Assembly (NCBI RefSeq): GCF_004339595.1
Contig: NZ_SMFU01000009.1
Location: 62,001-126,000, forward strand
DNA length: 64,000 nt
Reading direction: 5' to 3'
DNA from: Marinobacterium mangrovicola
GTDB taxonomy: Bacteria > Pseudomonadota > Gammaproteobacteria > Pseudomonadales > Balneatricaceae
Shown piece after piece: positions 54,279 through 63,362 of this stretch. Under the pieces are notes generated by a model. That model saw nothing but the letters and a program-made list of their open reading frames with translations. It searched no databases and had not been told where the DNA came from. Each line of letters begins with the position of its first letter. Positions within the stretch are counted from its first letter, which is position 1. Both the position numbers and the translations under genes were made by a program.

Positions 54279-54822
54279 GCCCGCCACAACCGCCGCACCA
54301 TAGATCCGGGCAGGTTCAGCCTGTCCGGACAGAGCCCTTCACACCCCGCCTCGGCCCGGTTTCTAAAGCCTTCGCCCCTTCGAGACCACGTTTACCCTTA
54401 GCCTGCGTCCCACCTGTCGCCCTGATCCGCCTGCTTGCCTGAGCCCTGCGCCTCCTCGCCACTTGAACCACAACCTCAGCTGAGCTCCAGCACAACGTCA
54501 TAAAAATAGCGCACATCACAAAATCAACAGATCATTTTCATAGTATTGATTATTCATTAATCACTTTTAACTACTTATTGTTCTAATACGATTTTCTTAA
54601 GGCACAAAAGCTTCTAAGGCTCTCAGACAGAAAAACATCGTAATTTCAGTCACTTACATCACCATGCTTTAAGCCGCCCGCCCTTCATTAAAAAAGTTTA
54701 AAAACCCTTTACAAACAGCCACTTAAAACACCACAAAAAGCAATATAAATTTGCGATAGATCATTATCGGTTATAAAATAATCAATAGATAAATAACGAT
54801 GAATCACTAAAGGATTAAAACA
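54279..54822. other. 544-bp gap with AT-rich segment
   Basis: The first half is GC-rich and shows no gene with a ribosome site. From about 54500 to 54822 base composition drops sharply to AT-rich, unlike the rest of the window, with repeated A/T tracts and a CGATA/TATCG inverted repeat at 54754-54769. It precedes the 86-residue gene and looks like imported or silencer-bound (H-NS/MvaT-type) DNA. Confidence 0.5.
54751..54779 (+). promoter_or_regulatory. Candidate promoter in the AT-rich segment
   Basis: TTGCGA (54751-54756), 17-bp spacer and TAAAAT (54774-54779), about 45 bp before the 86-residue gene. AT-richness makes chance matches likely. Confidence 0.35.
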
Positions 54823-55083
54823 ATGCAGGAACGGGAAATTAAGCTTCTTTTCAAGGCGGGAGTATTTGAGTCGTGCCAGGCCATTCCGATTTCGATGTCT
54901 CGTGGCTGGACTTTGAAGTTTCTAATGCGTGATGGCGAAGTGGTGGTATTAAATCTTCAACGCTCTAAAGGCGAGCGTGAATTTAAAAGCCTGGATGGCG
55001 CTGCGGCAGTGGCGCGACGTATAGGGTTTGAATGGTTGAATGTGCAGATCGGTGATCTGAAATGGCGCGAGAAGGTATCCTGA
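54823..55083 (+). CDS. Small protein resembling plasmid/ICE ParC-like accessory proteins
   Basis: 86-residue soluble protein with AAGGA 8 nt before ATG 54823. Pattern: LLFKAGVFESC near the start, MSRGWTLKFLMRDGEVVVL, and a C-terminal FKSLDGAAAVARRIGF. This layout resembles, from memory, short ParC/partition-associated proteins carried on plasmids and integrative elements. No transfer genes are nearby. The assignment is weak; the sharp base-composition change upstream supports foreign origin. Confidence 0.55.
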   Translation: MQEREIKLLFKAGVFESCQAIPISMSRGWTLKFLMRDGEVVVLNLQRSKGEREFKSLDGAAAVARRIGFEWLNVQIGDLKWREKVS

Positions 55084-55167
55084 GCCGGTCCGGGGATCGG
55101 CAGCTCAGGATATTAAGGAAAGGAAATCAGGAGAGAATTAAGCGTATAACTCGCGGAACAATCCGGC

Positions 55168-55635
55168 TCAGTTGCTGACACTCAAATCCGCCAGTTCCTG
55201 CTCAGTTGCGGCACGAACATCGACCACGGCAACATTGAAGGCCAGATCCATGCCGGCATAGGGATGGTTAAGATCCAGCTCAACTTCCCGGGTATCCAGG
55301 TTGAGAACACGGGCCAGTGCAGGCTTGCCTGATTCATCGTTTACCTGCACCAGCGCGCCCTTGCGCAGGCTTTTGACGCCGGCAAAAGCTTCACGCTCAA
55401 CCGTTTCAATCAGGCTCTCGTCCCGGGGGCCGTAAGCCTGTTCAGCGTTCAGTTCAATACTGAAGCTTTCCCCCGCTTCACGACCATCCAGTGCGGCTTC
55501 CAGGCCGGGCACGATCTGACCATGGCCATGCAGGTAACTCAGCACCGGATCATCATCCGCAGGAGCCGCCAGCGGCTCACCCACCGGCGCCAGTGAGTAA
55601 CGAAAGAAAACGGCGGAATCTTGGGTAATTTTCAT
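55168..55635 (-). CDS. SlyD-like FKBP-type peptidyl-prolyl isomerase
   Basis: 155-residue FKBP of the SlyD group: FFRYSLAPVGEPL..., SYLHGHGQIVPGLEAALDGREAGE, the insert-in-flap domain with EAFAGVKSLRKGALVQV and LDLNHPYAGMDLAFNVAVVDVR. It lacks the His-rich metal tail of E. coli SlyD. GGAAAG precedes ATG 55635. Cytoplasmic folding helper. Confidence 0.9.
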   Translation of the reverse strand: MKITQDSAVFFRYSLAPVGEPLAAPADDDPVLSYLHGHGQIVPGLEAALDGREAGESFSIELNAEQAYGPRDESLIETVEREAFAGVKSLRKGALVQVNDESGKPALARVLNLDTREVELDLNHPYAGMDLAFNVAVVDVRAATEQELADLSVSN

Positions 55636-55685
55636 CTGACTTTCCGGTAATAGGTTTGCTTCGGCGGTGGCTTTACTCAACCGGC

Positions 55686-56336
55686 TCAGGGCTGAAGACG
55701 ATCCACCTGCCACTTACCGTCGTCCAGGGAAAAGACGAAACGGTCGTGAAGACGGTTCTCACGTCCCTGCCAGAACTCGAAACGCTCCGGCACCAGGCGG
55801 TAGCCGCCCCAGGTTTCAGGACAGCGGATATTACCATCCTCATGGGCAGCGCTCATCTCGCTGACCGCTTTTTCCAGCGTCGCACGGCTGTCTACCGGCG
55901 AGCTCTGGTGAGATACGGCGGCGCTGAGGCGGCTTCCCAGCGGACGGGCGTTGAAGTAACGCTCACCAAAGGCATACTCCAGCTTCTCGACAGGTCCGCG
56001 AATCCGCACCTGACGCTCCAGGCCGTACCAGTAGAACATAATCTCAGCGTAAGGGTTCTGTGCCAGGTGCTGCCCCTTTTCGCTGCGGAAATCAGTAAAC
56101 CAACAGAAGCCATGGTTGTCGAAGTGCTTGAGCAGTACGATGCGGGCACCCGGGCGCCCTTCGCTGTCAGCGGTAGCCAGTGTCATCGAAGTGGCATCGT
56201 CCGGGTGGGCAACCAACGCCTTGTCGAACCAGCTCTGAAACTGTTCAAACGGATCGTCGCGCAGGTCCGCCTTATGCAGGCCTTCAGCAACGTATTCCCG
56301 TCTCAGGGCACTGATGTCACTATTCTGGTTTGCCAT
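55686..56336 (-). CDS. pdxH: Pyridoxamine 5'-phosphate oxidase
   Basis: 216-residue FMN enzyme that makes pyridoxal phosphate from PNP/PMP. Family segments visible: LRREYVAEGLHKADL at the start, DSEGRPGARIVLLKHFDNHGFCWFTDFRSEKG, FYWYGLERQVRIRG and the C-terminal WGGYRLVPERFEFWQGRENRLHDRF. Full length. Divergent from the Let operon across a 106-bp gap. Confidence 0.96.
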   Translation of the reverse strand: MANQNSDISALRREYVAEGLHKADLRDDPFEQFQSWFDKALVAHPDDATSMTLATADSEGRPGARIVLLKHFDNHGFCWFTDFRSEKGQHLAQNPYAEIMFYWYGLERQVRIRGPVEKLEYAFGERYFNARPLGSRLSAAVSHQSSPVDSRATLEKAVSEMSAAHEDGNIRCPETWGGYRLVPERFEFWQGRENRLHDRFVFSLDDGKWQVDRLQP

Positions 56337-56442
56337 TACGTTCTCCTGTGGGAAACTTCGAAGGCGGTACTATAAACGATAAGCCTGCTGATTTTCTGCG
56401 TCGGATCATGCCGAACGCGGTTTGCCTTAAACCGGGAGATTA

Positions 56443-57102
56443 ATGAGTACCCTGGCCCCTGATACACGTATCGCCTGCCATGAATGCGACCTGCTACTTT
56501 CTCGACCCGAGATCAGCGGTGATCAGGTAGTCTACTGTCCGCGCTGCGGTTCACGGCTGATATCCAGCCACCCCAACAGCGTGGAACGCTCCCTGGCCCT
56601 GGCCATCGCCGGCCTGATACTGCTGCTGCCGGCCAATCTGTTCCCGGTGCTGAGCCTGGAAGTGCTTGGCAGGCATCAACAGCAGACGATTTTCTCCAGT
56701 GCCATGGCGTTATACGAAGACAGCCTGCCGCTGGTTTCCCTCTGTATTCTGCTGTTTGCCATCCTCGTACCCTGCACCAAGTTTCTGTTGCTGGCTTACC
56801 TCTCTCTGGCACTGCACCTGCGTCGGCGCTGGCCGGGTTTGCCACTGGCGATGCGCGCCCTTCACCATCTCGATGAGTGGAGCATGCTGGAGGTCTACCT
56901 GATCAGCGTGCTGGTCTCCGTGGTCAAACTGGTGGATATAGCGGAGGTGCACCCGGGCCTGGGTCTTTACTCCCTGGGGGCGCTGATATTGATCACAGCG
57001 CTGAGCTCATCACAGATGGATGAAGACCTGTTCTGGCACCAGATCGATGATCTGAGCAGCGCCACGGGAAATACAGCTGGCAAAGGAGTCCGGCATGAAT
57101 AA
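56443..57102 (+). CDS. letA: LetA N-terminal half (PqiA-family membrane protein)
   Basis: 219 residues: zinc-finger-like pairs CHEC and CPRC (about residues 12-34), then about four helices with NSVERSLALAIAGLILLLPANLFPVLSL and EWSMLEVYLISVLVSVVKLVDIAEV. This equals the first PqiA domain of E. coli LetA (YebS), normally one ~427-residue protein. It overlaps the next gene by 8 nt. Inner-membrane partner of LetB in lipid transport. Confidence 0.88.
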   Translation: MSTLAPDTRIACHECDLLLSRPEISGDQVVYCPRCGSRLISSHPNSVERSLALAIAGLILLLPANLFPVLSLEVLGRHQQQTIFSSAMALYEDSLPLVSLCILLFAILVPCTKFLLLAYLSLALHLRRRWPGLPLAMRALHHLDEWSMLEVYLISVLVSVVKLVDIAEVHPGLGLYSLGALILITALSSSQMDEDLFWHQIDDLSSATGNTAGKGVRHE

Positions 57103-57730
57103 CTGGCGCCACAGCGCCCTGGCCCAGGGCCTTATCCGCTGCCACGACTGCGGCGCACTCTGGCCATTGCAGCAGGAACATACCCACTGCCCGCGCTGCC
57201 AGGCGATGCTGCATGCGCGTACGCCGGATTCGCTGAAACGCACCTGGGCCCTGTTGCTGACCGCCACGCTGTTGCTGCTGCCGGCGAACCTATTGCCGAT
57301 CATGCGGGTCACTACCCTGGGTCAGGGGGAACCCTCGACCATTTTTGGCGGCGTGCTGCAGCTGGCCCATCACGGGCTCTGGGGCATCGCCTTTGTGGTA
57401 CTGGCTGCCAGTATTCTGATTCCGGTAGGCAAGATCATTGCGCTATGTGCACTGCTGTTAGCGATCCAACGCGGCTGGACCACCAATATGCAGCAGAAGA
57501 TGGTGATGTTCCGCGTGGTTCACTGGATCGGCCGCTGGTCGATGCTGGATATTTTTGTCGTCGGTATACTGGTCGCCCTGGTTCAGTTCGGCAATCTGGC
57601 CTACATCGATGGTCAGGCCGGCGCCATCGCCTTTGCCGGCGTCGTCATTTTCACCATGCTGGCCGCCGGCACTCTCGATACCCGGTTGATCTGGGACCGC
57701 CACCTTCAGGAGAACCCGCGTGGATCCTAA
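57095..57730 (+). CDS. letA: LetA C-terminal half (PqiA-family membrane protein)
   Basis: 211 residues, with its own zinc pairs CHDC and CPRC, then PDSLKRTWALLLTATLLLLPANLLPIMRV and RWSMLDIFVVGILVALVQFGNLA. It corresponds to the second PqiA domain of LetA. AAGGAG 6 nt before ATG 57095 shows independent initiation, so LetA is split in two here. It overlaps letB by 11 nt. Confidence 0.88.
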   Translation: MNNWRHSALAQGLIRCHDCGALWPLQQEHTHCPRCQAMLHARTPDSLKRTWALLLTATLLLLPANLLPIMRVTTLGQGEPSTIFGGVLQLAHHGLWGIAFVVLAASILIPVGKIIALCALLLAIQRGWTTNMQQKMVMFRVVHWIGRWSMLDIFVVGILVALVQFGNLAYIDGQAGAIAFAGVVIFTMLAAGTLDTRLIWDRHLQENPRGS

Positions 57731-60416
57731 GTCTGATACGAACTCCGATAATCCATCCCCCGGCGAAATCCGCCCCCGGGTGCGGCGCCACCGCGGCCCC
57801 TCCGCGGTCTGGATTCTGCCGCTGCTGGCGGCCCTGATCGCCGGCTGGCTGGTGTTCAAAAGCTACAACGATGCCGGCGTTATGGTCGATGTGGTATTCA
57901 GCTCCGCTGAGGGTCTGGAGGAGAACAAAACTCAGGTAATCTACCGCGGTCTGCCCAGCGGTACCGTGCGCAGCCTGAGGCTCAATGACGATCTGCAAAG
58001 CGTTACCGCACAGATTGAGATCGCTACCCACGCCGAATCGCTGCTGCATGAAAAAACCCAGTTCTGGCTGGTGAAACCGCAGATATCACTCTCCGGTGTG
58101 CGCGGGCTGGAGACTCTGGTCTCCGGCCACTACATTGGCATTCGCCCTGGCGATGGGCCAGAGACACGTCAGTTCATTGCTGCCGATGAACCACCGCCGG
58201 CAATCCGTGATCAGGATGGGCTCTACATCACCCTGTTTGCCGATTCCGTCAGTGCGGTGCGGCGCGGCTCCCCGGTCTATTACCGCGACGTCAACGTGGG
58301 CGAGGTGATCGATTATCGCCTCAGCGCCAACGATGACCAGATCCTGGTGGATCTGTTTGTGGAACAGCAGTACGCCCACCTGGTGAAAAAACACTCCCGC
58401 TTCTGGAACGCCAGCAGCCTGGAGGTTAAGGGCAAGTTTCCCGATATCGATTTCCGCCTCGGTTCCCTGGCTACCATCATCGCCGGCGGGGTGCACTTTT
58501 ACACACCTGACCCGCAGGAAAACCCCGCCGCCGAGGATGGCGACCAGTTCCGACTGTTCGCCGACTACGAAGCCGCCGAGGACGGCGTTCCTGTACAGCT
58601 GACCTTCCCCGCCGACACTCAGCTGAGCCCCGGCACCGAGGTACGCACCGGTGGTGTCCGTATTGGTCGCGTGCGCGACATCAAGTTCAGCGATGACTTC
58701 CAGACGCTGCATGCGCAGCTGCTGATCGACCCCCGCGCTCGTCCTTTGCTGCGCGCCGGCAGCCGCTTCTGGCTGGTGGAACCGAGCCTCAGCTCCGGCG
58801 AGCTGAACCTGCAGAAACTGCTGGGCGGCCAGTATATCGAGCTGGCCCCCGGGCCCGGCCGTGAGACCTTCAACTTCACTGCAATGGCGGAGGCTCCGGC
58901 GAAACTGCCGGTGCAGCAAGGCGTAGAGCTGGAGCTGATCAGCGATGAACTGGGCTCGATCAATCGCGGCTCGCCGCTGCTTTACCGGCAATTGCCGGTG
59001 GGTGAAGTCAACGGCTACGAGCTGACCGCCGATGGCAGCCAGGTGCTTATTCACGCCGTGATCAAGGAGAAATACCGCCAGCTGATCGGCAGCCACACCC
59101 GCTTCTGGAACAGCAGCGGCATCCGTTTCGCCGCCGACCTGGACGGCGTTTCGCTGGAAACCGGCAGCGCACAGACGCTGCTTCGAGGCGGCATCAGCCT
59201 GTTTAATCCGGGCAATAACCCCGGCAAGCAGGTCGTAGCGCCACGGCGCTTCAACCTGTACACAGATCGCGAGAGCGCAACCGAGAGCGGCGACCTCGAT
59301 AGCGGCAGCGCCGGGTTGAAGCTGACACTGGAGGCTCCGCAGTTAGGTGCCGTCGCCGTGGGCTCACCGGTGCTATATCGCGGGCTGGAGGTCGGCGAGG
59401 TCAGCCACTATCACCTTGGCGATACCGGCCGTTCGGTGCTGATCGATCTGACCATCGCCCCCGAGCACAGCCAGTTACTGAACGGCAGCAGCCGCTTCTG
59501 GATCTCCGGCGGTATCGAAGCTCGTGCCAGCCTGCAGGAGGGTGTCCAGGTCAACACAGGTTCACTGAAACAGCTGGTAAAGGGCGGCATCGCCTTTGAT
59601 ACCCCTGAGGGTGGAGACGCCCTTACAACGGCGCAACGCTTCCGCCTCTACCCTGACCGGCAGGCCGCACAGGAGCAAGCACTGCAGATCCAGATCAGCT
59701 TTTCACCCGGCGCAGAACTGGCACCGGGTGCAGCGATCAACTATCGCGGTCAGCAGGTTGGGCGTATCGACAGTATCCGCGTGGTCAGCGCCAACGGCGC
59801 CCGCATCGCAAAGGCAAGCCTGTTCCATGAAGCCGCTTTCCTGGCCCGGGAGGGCACCCGGTTCTGGATCAAAGAACCACAGATCCGTCTCAGCGGGATC
59901 CTTAACCCCACCAATGTGCTGTTTGGTAACCAGGTGGAAGCCCTGCCCGGTGACGGAACCGACACAAGAGCTATCGCCCACGACTTTATCGCCCTGCGCG
60001 AGCCGCCCGCCTACCAGCCGCAGCCGGGGTTGACGGTGGAGCTTCACGCCCGCGAGCTTGGCTCAATCGGGCTCGGTAGCCCGGTGCTCTATAGGCAGGT
60101 GCCGGTGGGTGAGGTGACCGGGTACGAGATCAATCTTCGGGGTGATGGCGTGAAGGTTTATGCCCATATTCGTCCCAGCCATGCGACACTGGTGCGCAGT
60201 TCCAGCCGCTTCTTCAACGAGAGCGGCGTCAAGAGTCACGCTGGCCTGTTCAGTGGCCTGGATATCAAGCTCGCCAGCCTGGAGACACTGGTCGGCGGCG
60301 GCGTCAGTTTCACCACCGGTGACCTCAGCGCGCCTGCGGTAAAGGAACTTACCGTATTCAGATTGGATGATGAGGCTCCGCCGATGAGCCAAGAGACGCA
60401 AGGAGAGAGTCAATGA
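57720..60416 (+). CDS. letB: LetB, seven-MCE-domain periplasm-spanning lipid tunnel
   Basis: 898 residues: one N-terminal transmembrane helix (about 30-48) and seven MCE repeats, each marked by a variant of YRGLPSGTV / YRDVNVGEV / TGGVRIGRV / YRQLPVGEV / YRGLEVGEV / YRGQQVGRI / YRQVPVGEV. E. coli LetB (877 aa) has the same seven rings. GTG start at 57720 with AGGAG upstream. Expected to form a hexameric channel between inner and outer membrane. Followed by an ATGA overlap with a lipoprotein gene. Confidence 0.94.
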   Translation: MDPKSDTNSDNPSPGEIRPRVRRHRGPSAVWILPLLAALIAGWLVFKSYNDAGVMVDVVFSSAEGLEENKTQVIYRGLPSGTVRSLRLNDDLQSVTAQIEIATHAESLLHEKTQFWLVKPQISLSGVRGLETLVSGHYIGIRPGDGPETRQFIAADEPPPAIRDQDGLYITLFADSVSAVRRGSPVYYRDVNVGEVIDYRLSANDDQILVDLFVEQQYAHLVKKHSRFWNASSLEVKGKFPDIDFRLGSLATIIAGGVHFYTPDPQENPAAEDGDQFRLFADYEAAEDGVPVQLTFPADTQLSPGTEVRTGGVRIGRVRDIKFSDDFQTLHAQLLIDPRARPLLRAGSRFWLVEPSLSSGELNLQKLLGGQYIELAPGPGRETFNFTAMAEAPAKLPVQQGVELELISDELGSINRGSPLLYRQLPVGEVNGYELTADGSQVLIHAVIKEKYRQLIGSHTRFWNSSGIRFAADLDGVSLETGSAQTLLRGGISLFNPGNNPGKQVVAPRRFNLYTDRESATESGDLDSGSAGLKLTLEAPQLGAVAVGSPVLYRGLEVGEVSHYHLGDTGRSVLIDLTIAPEHSQLLNGSSRFWISGGIEARASLQEGVQVNTGSLKQLVKGGIAFDTPEGGDALTTAQRFRLYPDRQAAQEQALQIQISFSPGAELAPGAAINYRGQQVGRIDSIRVVSANGARIAKASLFHEAAFLAREGTRFWIKEPQIRLSGILNPTNVLFGNQVEALPGDGTDTRAIAHDFIALREPPAYQPQPGLTVELHARELGSIGLGSPVLYRQVPVGEVTGYEINLRGDGVKVYAHIRPSHATLVRSSSRFFNESGVKSHAGLFSGLDIKLASLETLVGGGVSFTTGDLSAPAVKELTVFRLDDEAPPMSQETQGESQ

Positions 60417-61105
60417 GTCGAGTGCTCGGCCTGGTTTTGATCATACTGGCGCTGCAGGGTTGCGCCAGCGGCGGCAAAGCACGCCCCTTTGAAATAAAGA
60501 ACCTGGCCAAGTCCGATATCGATATGGTGGCCGACTCCCATATCCGCGCGCTCAACGACCTGGTGCGCGAACTCACTATCAAGCTCTACAAGCGGAATCC
60601 CAGAGAACTGAAAAAGGGCCCGCCCGGTATCACTGTGAGCCGGCGACTGCAGCTGCTGCTGGATTCGCCGCGGCTGATCAATCACCCCGAGCTGAACGGC
60701 CGCTACGGCATCGATGCGATACCACTGGCGTTTGAGCCAGACTTTCGCGGCGACCGGGTGTTTGCGCTGATGGTGGGTATCAGCGGCATGCTGCATGCTT
60801 CCTACAGCTACCGCGACGAGTTTTTCATGCTGAACGATATCGATCAGCAGAAGCTGTTCAACTCCGCCCGCAACCTGGAAGCGATCGCCTGGCGCCTGAA
60901 TAACCGCCGCCTGCCCAATGGCGATCTGTTTCTACTCTCCAACGGCATCGCCGACAACGGCGTACCCAATTACAGTTTCGAACGCATTTTTGGCAAACTG
61001 ATAGCCTACCAGGACATGATGGCGCAGATCGTGTCCGACAAGACCAACCGCGCCATCAACTCGGTGGTCGTGGGGTTTGCATCCACCACGCTGCTGCCGA
61101 TTTAA
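60413..61105 (+). CDS. Uncharacterised lipoprotein coupled to LetB
   Basis: 230 residues: lipoprotein signal with lipobox LALQGC, then a mostly helical domain with DMVADSHIRALNDLVRELTIKLYKRNPRELKK, GDRVFALMVGISGMLHASYSYRDEFFMLNDIDQQKLFNSARNLEAIAWRLN. It is not of the PqiC family seen at 6445. The ATGA overlap (60413-60416) with letB means coupled translation, so it is a likely subunit or outer-membrane partner of the Let system (inference). Confidence 0.82.
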   Translation: MSRVLGLVLIILALQGCASGGKARPFEIKNLAKSDIDMVADSHIRALNDLVRELTIKLYKRNPRELKKGPPGITVSRRLQLLLDSPRLINHPELNGRYGIDAIPLAFEPDFRGDRVFALMVGISGMLHASYSYRDEFFMLNDIDQQKLFNSARNLEAIAWRLNNRRLPNGDLFLLSNGIADNGVPNYSFERIFGKLIAYQDMMAQIVSDKTNRAINSVVVGFASTTLLPI

Positions 61106-61128
61106 TGCCGGCGGACTCAGCCTTCTGC

Positions 61129-62163
61129 TTACAGGCTGAACTCCACACCACCCTGGCGTGATGTCAGTAGCGGCCGCCCCGTATTGATCAGAATGTCGCT
61201 GATCTTGTGGTTTTCATTCAGGTCCAGGCAGATATCCACCTTGCCGGGCAGCTCCTCCAGCATGGCGCGGGTCAGGCGCTCATAGTGGGCGATAAAGCGG
61301 CGGATCTCGGAAGGATTCATGATTCGCAGATGCGAAGTCGGCTGCTGGGTGTCGTAGATATAGCGCACCCGTTCGGCCAGTTTTTCCTCCTGCTGAGCGC
61401 GCCACTGATACACCGCCTGCATGCTCGGCACTTTCAACATCAGGACCAGGTCCAGATACTCGAACAGCTGCTGATAGGGTCCCGCCAGCTGCGCATTGAC
61501 GTAACGGCGCCAGACACCGTCCGGGTCTTCATCCGCTTCCAGCGAGTTCACCGCCTGCGCCAGCTCCGCTTCGGTTTGCGGCTCCGCGCCGACACACCAG
61601 CCTTCAAACACGATCACATCCACAGGCCCTAGCCACTCCTGCCAAACCGTGGGCGGACAGCGGTCATCGATGGATTTGTCGAACACCGGTATCTTGGTCA
61701 GCGTATCGGGCCCGGCATGGAGCAGTGACTCCAGCAGTTCGATACCCAGGGCGACGTCGTGGGTACCGGGCACGCCACGGGTCTCCATCAGCGGATGCAC
61801 CTCACGCCCCAGCTCTTCACGCTCGGCGCGGGTACGATACAGATCATCGATAGAGAAGCCGATGACGCGCAAACCAAACCCCTCCTCGAGAATCACCTCG
61901 ATCAGGTTAAACAGGGTGGATTTTCCCGCCCCCTGAGCGCCGTTGATACCCACCACCAGCGGTTTGCTCTGCCCACGCTGACGCTCCACCAGCCAGGCCG
62001 CGAGGGGTACATAGATCTGCTCAAACATCTCCTTCAGACCTATATCCACCTGCAGCGACTCCAGCGTGGGCGCGAACGCCTTTTCCACCGCCTGCACGGC
62101 ACGACGACGTTCTTCAGCACTGAGCATCAGCTGTTCTCTGGGCCAACGGGTAAGCAGACTCAT
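61129..62163 (-). CDS. Glycerate-3-kinase-like P-loop kinase (YggC type)
   Basis: 344 residues. Walker A GINGAQGAGKST at 72-83, catalytic DDLYRTRAEREELGREVHPLMETRGVPGTHD, KSIDDRCP and IVFEGWCVGAEP. This pattern is shared by YggC and the plant-type D-glycerate 3-kinase family, so D-glycerate or a related hydroxy acid is the likely substrate. It starts 9 nt after the hydrolase stop. No glycolate or tartronate genes are visible. Confidence 0.85.
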   Translation of the reverse strand: MSLLTRWPREQLMLSAEERRRAVQAVEKAFAPTLESLQVDIGLKEMFEQIYVPLAAWLVERQRGQSKPLVVGINGAQGAGKSTLFNLIEVILEEGFGLRVIGFSIDDLYRTRAEREELGREVHPLMETRGVPGTHDVALGIELLESLLHAGPDTLTKIPVFDKSIDDRCPPTVWQEWLGPVDVIVFEGWCVGAEPQTEAELAQAVNSLEADEDPDGVWRRYVNAQLAGPYQQLFEYLDLVLMLKVPSMQAVYQWRAQQEEKLAERVRYIYDTQQPTSHLRIMNPSEIRRFIAHYERLTRAMLEELPGKVDICLDLNENHKISDILINTGRPLLTSRQGGVEFSL

Positions 62164-62172
62164 AGTTCCTCT

Positions 62173-63048
62173 TTACAGCTCCTCTTTGTCGGTAAATACC
62201 TGTGATTGCGTAGCCCGCAACCACTCGACCAATAATGCGATCTGATCTTTGCTCATCAGCGCCGGCGCATGGCCGATGCCTTCAAGGCTGTGTATCTGCA
62301 GATCCTGCTTGCGCGCCTGCATCTGCTCTACCGTATCGGTTCTGAGCACATCAGAGTCGCGACCGTGCAGCAAAAGCTGCGGGCAGGCCACCTGCTCCCA
62401 GAGCGACCAGATATCCACATCCGCCTGGGCGTTCTCTGCCGCGTTGATGGCGATGGCCGGGTCGTAATGCAGCCCCAACCGGCCATCCTCACACACCCGC
62501 TGACCGTGGGTCACCAGGTGCTGCCACTGGCGATCACTGATTCCGGCAAAGGCTGTGTAGAGATCACGCAGCCAGCTTTCCATGGCGTTTTCGTCATCGA
62601 AGCGGTGATCCCCCAGGTAGCCTGCGATCCTCTGCAGCGCCGTTTGGGGGATGAACGGACCAATATCATTCAGCACCAGGCGGCGGATCGGCGTATTCGG
62701 CTGCGCCGCCAGACAGATGCCGATCAGCCCACCGAGGGAGGTGCCGATCCAGTCCACCCGGGCAGCGTCCACCCGGGCGATCAGCGCGACCATATCCTGG
62801 ACATACTGCACCAGTGAGTAATCCTTCGGATTGGCAAGCCAGTCACTCTCGCCCCGGCCCGGCAGGTCCGGGCAGATCACACGGTAATTGCGACTCAGCG
62901 CCAACGCCAGCTCGTCAAAGTCGCGGCTGTTGCGCGCCATTCCATGAACACAGATCAGCACCCGCTCGTTACTGGCGCTGCCCCACTCCTGATAATGCAG
63001 GCGATGAAATCCGCCGCTGTCCAAAGAGAGTATGTTTCCTCGTCGCAT
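62173..63048 (-). CDS. Alpha/beta hydrolase
   Basis: 291 residues of the alpha/beta-hydrolase fold. Oxyanion HG in CVHGMARN, nucleophile Ser104 in GTSLGG, catalytic Asp in HGRDSDVL and His in GIGHAPAL. GGGAGG precedes ATG 63048. Broad family (esterase, lipase-like, epoxide or C-C hydrolase); substrate unknown. Cotranscribed with the glycerate-kinase-like gene. Confidence 0.88.
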   Translation of the reverse strand: MRRGNILSLDSGGFHRLHYQEWGSASNERVLICVHGMARNSRDFDELALALSRNYRVICPDLPGRGESDWLANPKDYSLVQYVQDMVALIARVDAARVDWIGTSLGGLIGICLAAQPNTPIRRLVLNDIGPFIPQTALQRIAGYLGDHRFDDENAMESWLRDLYTAFAGISDRQWQHLVTHGQRVCEDGRLGLHYDPAIAINAAENAQADVDIWSLWEQVACPQLLLHGRDSDVLRTDTVEQMQARKQDLQIHSLEGIGHAPALMSKDQIALLVEWLRATQSQVFTDKEEL

Positions 63049-63362
63049 CGCTATCCTCCCGCCGCTTTTTTATTTTTATCCTGAAAGCTGTGCAGATCCG
63101 GCGCAGTCTCCTGTGCCGGGCAGATCTCTACTATAACCCGCCGAGGCAGAGCTCGCCTTAGGCTCTATAGCAGCAACATCCAATTGAAACTTATCCACGT
63201 ATTATCTGCCCCATAGAGAGGAAGTGTGGCTGGGTCGCAACACACAGTCCCATCTGTTGTGATTCCGTCGATGTAAACCATACTCAAAGATACTCTGAGC
63301 GTCTGTCTCGGAACCCCGAGTTTTCGGCAGGCACCAGTGGTAACAGACACATAGGAGGGTGT
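63049..63362. other. 314-bp intergenic region
   Basis: Lies between divergent hydrolase and fumC genes. Apart from the AGGAGGGTG ribosome site of fumC and a small CTCGG/CCGAG hairpin near 63325-63338, nothing recognisable was found. Confidence 0.5.

Noticed and set aside
54316-54519. A 67-codon minus-strand frame rich in Arg/Ala/Gly
   Set aside because: No ribosome site, low-complexity composition, and it straddles the composition break.
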